Part shown: piece after piece, positions 22,984 through 23,171 of the stretch
How the letters are laid out: every line of letters starts with the position of its first letter
How positions within the stretch are numbered: the first letter of the stretch is position 1
Notes under the pieces: model-generated
Told to the model about the DNA's origin: nothing
The model's input: the letters and a program-made list of their open reading frames with translations, nothing else
Database searches by the model: none
Assembly (NCBI GenBank): GCA_949487015.1
Contig: CATAQZ010000005.1
Span: 1-23,171 of the forward strand
Direction of reading: 5' to 3'
Length of the DNA stretch: 23,171 nucleotides
Source of the DNA: Flavobacteriales bacterium UBA4585
GTDB lineage: Bacteria; Bacteroidota; Bacteroidia; Flavobacteriales; Schleiferiaceae
Position numbers and translations under genes: made by a program

Positions 22984-23171
22984 GCACGTGTCATTTCTCG
23001 TTTACGTGGTGGACCAGGCAGCGCTTCCACTTCAAATCCGGCTGCTTTCATTGACCTTTTGACTACACCTTTCGCGCAATAGGTGGTGAGTATACCTCCC
23101 TTACTGAGCAGGTCGTACATGTTTTCAAAAATAGCATCTGACCAAAGCTCAGGCTGCGCACTGGGAGCAAA
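22971..23171 (-). CDS. mnmD: MnmD (MnmC-like tRNA methyltransferase), C-terminal part
   Basis: The frame is open from the window end and finishes at a TAA (22973-22971). The visible 66 residues are the end of a SAM-dependent methyltransferase of the MnmD/MnmC N-domain type. They begin FAPSAQPELWSDAIFENM and continue LLSKGGILTTYCAKGVVKRSM and AAGFEVEALPGPPRKREMTRAWK. The final LPGPPxKREM pattern is typical. MnmD converts aminomethyl to methylaminomethyl in the xm5U34 modification of tRNA. The 5' part lies beyond the window. It overlaps the Nudix gene by 13 nt. Confidence 0.85.
   Translation of the reverse strand, partial: FAPSAQPELWSDAIFENMYDLLSKGGILTTYCAKGVVKRSMKAAGFEVEALPGPPRKREMTRAWKR

Noticed and set aside
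1..23171. Mobile elements, CRISPR arrays, tRNA or rRNA genes.
   Set aside because: I looked for transposase-like frames, spaced direct repeats and tRNA cloverleafs in the gaps and saw none; the gaps are short and the genes look vertically inherited.

Overview
The window looks like chromosomal DNA of a Bacteroidota bacterium, most likely a marine-type member of Flavobacteriales. The evidence is the gene set: rho next to a DUF4293 gene, a DUF3822/rsmD pair, an orphan HsdR-N protein, MbnP-like lipoproteins, a Mpl-type Mur ligase and several Bacteroidota-only hypothetical proteins. Six gene starts also carry the Bacteroidota -7 promoter motif TAnnTTTG. Genus cannot be decided from what is visible. 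The DNA is compact. The largest gap between genes is 142 bp (1963-2104), so there is no gene-free stretch over 300 bp. I see no tRNA, rRNA, insertion sequence, prophage or CRISPR array.

Layout. 1-2500: the 3' end of an ABC exporter converges on rho across a shared hairpin terminator, and rho is divergent from DUF4293. 2483-4927 (minus strand): an operon of RecD-like helicase, lysophospholipid acyltransferase and a PD-(D/E)XK (HsdR-N-like) protein. 4973-6919 (plus): a membrane-anchored pseudopilin-like protein, DUF3822 (actin-like ATPase fold) and rsmD, overlapping one another. 6916-7491 (minus): XTP/dITP diphosphatase. 7507-8910 (plus): an SLC13-type carboxylate transporter, converging with oxyR (8900-9826, minus). 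9913-12771 (plus): CoA-pyrophosphatase Nudix, a PlsC-like acyltransferase with unusual motifs, and two MbnP-family lipoproteins. 12808-13557 (minus) and 13634-15202 (plus): a divergent pair of exported proteins of unknown function, the first a probable outer-membrane barrel.

15206-20168 (plus): a closely packed run of mpl, pyrR, pyrB, rnz and an MFS exporter, with gaps of 16 nt or less or small overlaps. 20270-20935: a YceI lipoprotein with its own palindrome upstream and terminator downstream. 20989-21894 (minus): an SDR of the TIGR01777 type. 21971-22537 (plus): a conserved Bacteroidota hypothetical protein. 22534-23171 (minus): a Nudix hydrolase and the 3' end of mnmD.

Most genes are housekeeping: transcription termination, nucleotide pool cleaning, pyrimidine synthesis, rRNA/tRNA processing and modification, phospholipid acylation, wall recycling and peroxide sensing. 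I do not see an obvious complete new defence or secretion system. The best candidates for undescribed biology are the pseudopilin-like/DUF3822 pair, the helicase/acyltransferase/nuclease-fold operon, the tandem MbnP-like lipoproteins with no MbnH partner in view, and the PlsC-like enzyme with HX5D and FPQGTT motifs.
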